Program-made: the position numbers and the translations under genes
The notes under the pieces: model-generated
What the model saw: only the letters and a program-made list of their open reading frames with translations
Database searches by the model: none
Told to the model about the DNA's origin: nothing
Assembly (NCBI GenBank): GCA_031555935.1
Contig: JAVBTX010000001.1
Location: 1-64,000, forward strand
DNA length: 64,000 bases
Direction of reading: 5' to 3'
From: Roseburia_C sp031555935
GTDB lineage: Bacteria > Bacillota > Clostridia > Lachnospirales > Lachnospiraceae
Shown here: positions 62,345 through 64,000 of the stretch, in pieces
Layout: each line of letters opens with the position of its first letter
Numbering within the stretch: the stretch's first letter is position 1

Positions 62345-64000
62345 TTATTCTGCTAATCTCTTCAAATACTGGTACTTCTCTTTCGCATATCCTTCCGCTC
62401 TGGCAAACAATTCTTCGGCCCGTTCCTGATCCAATGCCGCCAGTGAGCTATATCGTACCTCACCATTTAAGAACTGCCGGTAGTCTCCGGTTGGTTCCTT
62501 ACTGTCTAAGGTAAATGGATTTTCACCCTGCGCTTTTTTCTGTGGATTAAAACGGAAGTTATACCAATAGCCCGCTTCCACAGCCAACTTTTCTTCCATC
62601 TGAGCCTTGCCCATTCCGACCTTGATACCATGATTGATACATGGCGCGTAGGCAATAATTAATGATGGGCCTGGATAGTTCTCTGCCTCGGTAATCGCCT
62701 TGATACATTGATTATAGTCCGCTCCCATCGCAATCTGGGCAACATAGACATAGCCATAACTCATTGCCATTGCCGCCAAATCTTTCTGCTTGATATCTTT
62801 TCCTGCTGCCGCCAGTTGCGCTACTGCCCCAACTGGTGTTGCTTTTGAGGACTGGCCGCCAGTATTAGAGTATACTTCGGTGTCAAAGACAAGAATATTG
62901 ATATCCTGCCCTGATGCCAGTACATGGTCAACTCCGCCAAATCCAATATCATAAGCAAATCCGTCACCGCCGAAAACCCATTGTGATTTCTTGGCCAGAT
63001 AATCTTTTCGCTGCAAGATTTGCTGAGTCATTTCACAGTCTATTTTTTCAAGTTCAGCAATCAGTTCTCTTGTTGCTTCTTTATTTTCAGTGCCATTATG
63101 ATAAGTTGATAGCCATGTTTGTGCTGCTTGATTTAGCTCATTGCTGTCACCTACGGCCAACACCTCTGTCATCTTTTCCACTTTGTTTTTTAACTGTCCG
63201 CGAATTGTATTCTGAGCCAAAAGCATACCATAACCAAATTCTGCCGCATCCTCAAACAACGAGTTCGACCATGCTGGTCCGCGACCATCGCTGCCTACTG
63301 TATACGGTGTTGATGGTGATGAATTTCCCCAGATAGAGGAACAACCGGTCGCATTAGCAATATACATCCGGTCACCGTATAGCTGGGTCACTAATTTTGC
63401 ATATGGCGTCTCACCACATCCGCCGCATGCTCCTGAGAACTCTAACAGTGGCTTTTTAAACTGACTGCCTTTGACTGTTGTTTCTTTATTTTTTGCTATT
63501 ACCTCTGGTTTTTCTTTTAACGTCCGGCCGTATTCAAAATATTTCTGTTGTTCCCTATTTTCCTCAAATGGCTCCATAATAATTGCCTTGCCCTTGGCTG
63601 GACAACATTCTACGCAAGCCCCACAGCCGGTACAATCAAGCGACGATACCGTAATTGCAAATTGATAATCCATACCATTCATCGGAATAGTTGCCATATC
63701 TGATGGTACTCCTGCCAGCTCCTCACCATCAAGAACCGCTGGGCGGATGACGGCATGCGGACAGACATAGGAACAGATATTACACTGAATACATTTTGAC
63801 GGCTGCCATACTGGCACACTAACTGCAATTCCCCGTTTTTCGTATGCAGAGGTGCCAGACGGAGTCTTTCCATCTACATATTGCTTGACCTCCGATACCC
63901 TTAGCTCATTACCTTTTTGAGAGGATACAGCTTTTTGAATGGTTCTGACATAATCCTTGACATCTTCTCTGGTTTCTATTTCCACGTTTGCCTCAGCATC
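62345..64000 (-). CDS. nifJ: pyruvate:ferredoxin (flavodoxin) oxidoreductase, C-terminal part
   Basis: The C-terminal 551 codons of the large single-chain oxidoreductase that converts pyruvate and CoA to acetyl-CoA and CO2 while reducing ferredoxin, central to anaerobic metabolism. The gene continues beyond the right edge in frame. Visible: a two-[4Fe-4S] ferredoxin domain (CIQCNICSYVCPHA, CTGCGACVECCPAKGKA) and the thiamine-pyrophosphate domain (GACGGCGETPYAK, GGDGFAYDIGFGG, FDTEVYSNTGGQ), then the C-terminal stretch found in NifJ-type enzymes. Standard composition and normal domain order. Confidence 0.97.
   Translation of the reverse strand, partial: DAEANVEIETREDVKDYVRTIQKAVSSQKGNELRVSEVKQYVDGKTPSGTSAYEKRGIAVSVPVWQPSKCIQCNICSYVCPHAVIRPAVLDGEELAGVPSDMATIPMNGMDYQFAITVSSLDCTGCGACVECCPAKGKAIIMEPFEENREQQKYFEYGRTLKEKPEVIAKNKETTVKGSQFKKPLLEFSGACGGCGETPYAKLVTQLYGDRMYIANATGCSSIWGNSSPSTPYTVGSDGRGPAWSNSLFEDAAEFGYGMLLAQNTIRGQLKNKVEKMTEVLAVGDSNELNQAAQTWLSTYHNGTENKEATRELIAELEKIDCEMTQQILQRKDYLAKKSQWVFGGDGFAYDIGFGGVDHVLASGQDINILVFDTEVYSNTGGQSSKATPVGAVAQLAAAGKDIKQKDLAAMAMSYGYVYVAQIAMGADYNQCIKAITEAENYPGPSLIIAYAPCINHGIKVGMGKAQMEEKLAVEAGYWYNFRFNPQKKAQGENPFTLDSKEPTGDYRQFLNGEVRYSSLAALDQERAEELFARAEGYAKEKYQYLKRLAE

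Overview
The window reads as a chromosomal segment of a low-to-moderate GC, Gram-positive anaerobe of the Clostridia, most like a Lachnospiraceae gut bacterium. The evidence is a CIRCE-controlled groESL operon, strong AGGAGG-type ribosome binding sites, lipoprotein signal peptides, the Firmicutes order rplS-lepB-rbgA-lepB-rnhB-fliK-like-flhB-like-yraN, a PDZ/radical-SAM DUF512 protein next to der-plsY-gpsA, and pyruvate:ferredoxin oxidoreductase at the right edge. No rRNA, tRNA, CRISPR array, prophage or insertion sequence was recognised. Species assignment is inference.

Layout. 1-5.4 kb is an accessory block of exported proteins on the minus strand: a decayed lipoprotein paralogue, its intact copy, a small secreted protein, a second lipoprotein, a matrixin-like metalloprotease, an SH3b protein and an anti-sigma-like membrane protein without its sigma factor. 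5.5-16.9 kb holds a methyltransferase, an XRE membrane regulator, a HAD enzyme plus divergent purA, a LysR/MATE divergent pair, a GHKL sensor kinase translationally coupled to a large surface protein, and DegV. 17-24 kb holds an HPr-like small protein, groESL, a Cof phosphatase, a second MATE pump, a heptad-repeat coiled-coil protein and a CPBP protease. 22.4-32.1 kb is a long minus-strand run: a type II topoisomerase pair, then folC, folE, an HD protein, folP, a folB-folK fusion, a HAD phosphatase and the CPBP gene. 32.2-45 kb holds a PucR-type regulator, an MsmK-type ATPase, a phosphoribosyltransferase, dut, gpsA, plsY, der, DUF512, a GntR/ABC export cluster, pgeF and yraN. 45-50.5 kb is the fliK/flhB-like, rnhB, lepB, rbgA, lepB, rplS block. 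50.5-58.1 kb holds a diguanylate cyclase and a maltodextrin-type operon (GH13, two permeases, binding protein) with a divergent LacI repressor. 58.1-62.2 kb is a DNA-damage cluster: a small unknown protein, a Y-family polymerase under two SOS boxes, an SRAP/HMCES protein and a membrane-anchored MutS relative. nifJ runs off the right end.

The points most worth a second look are: the SOS-controlled polymerase, SRAP and small-protein module; a short dispersed repeat (consensus about 35-37 bp) that sits between genes, extends two convergent genes into each other, and appears to have entered folE in frame; the surface protein and sensor kinase pair lacking a response regulator; and the HD protein with a C-terminal cysteine cluster inside the folate operon.
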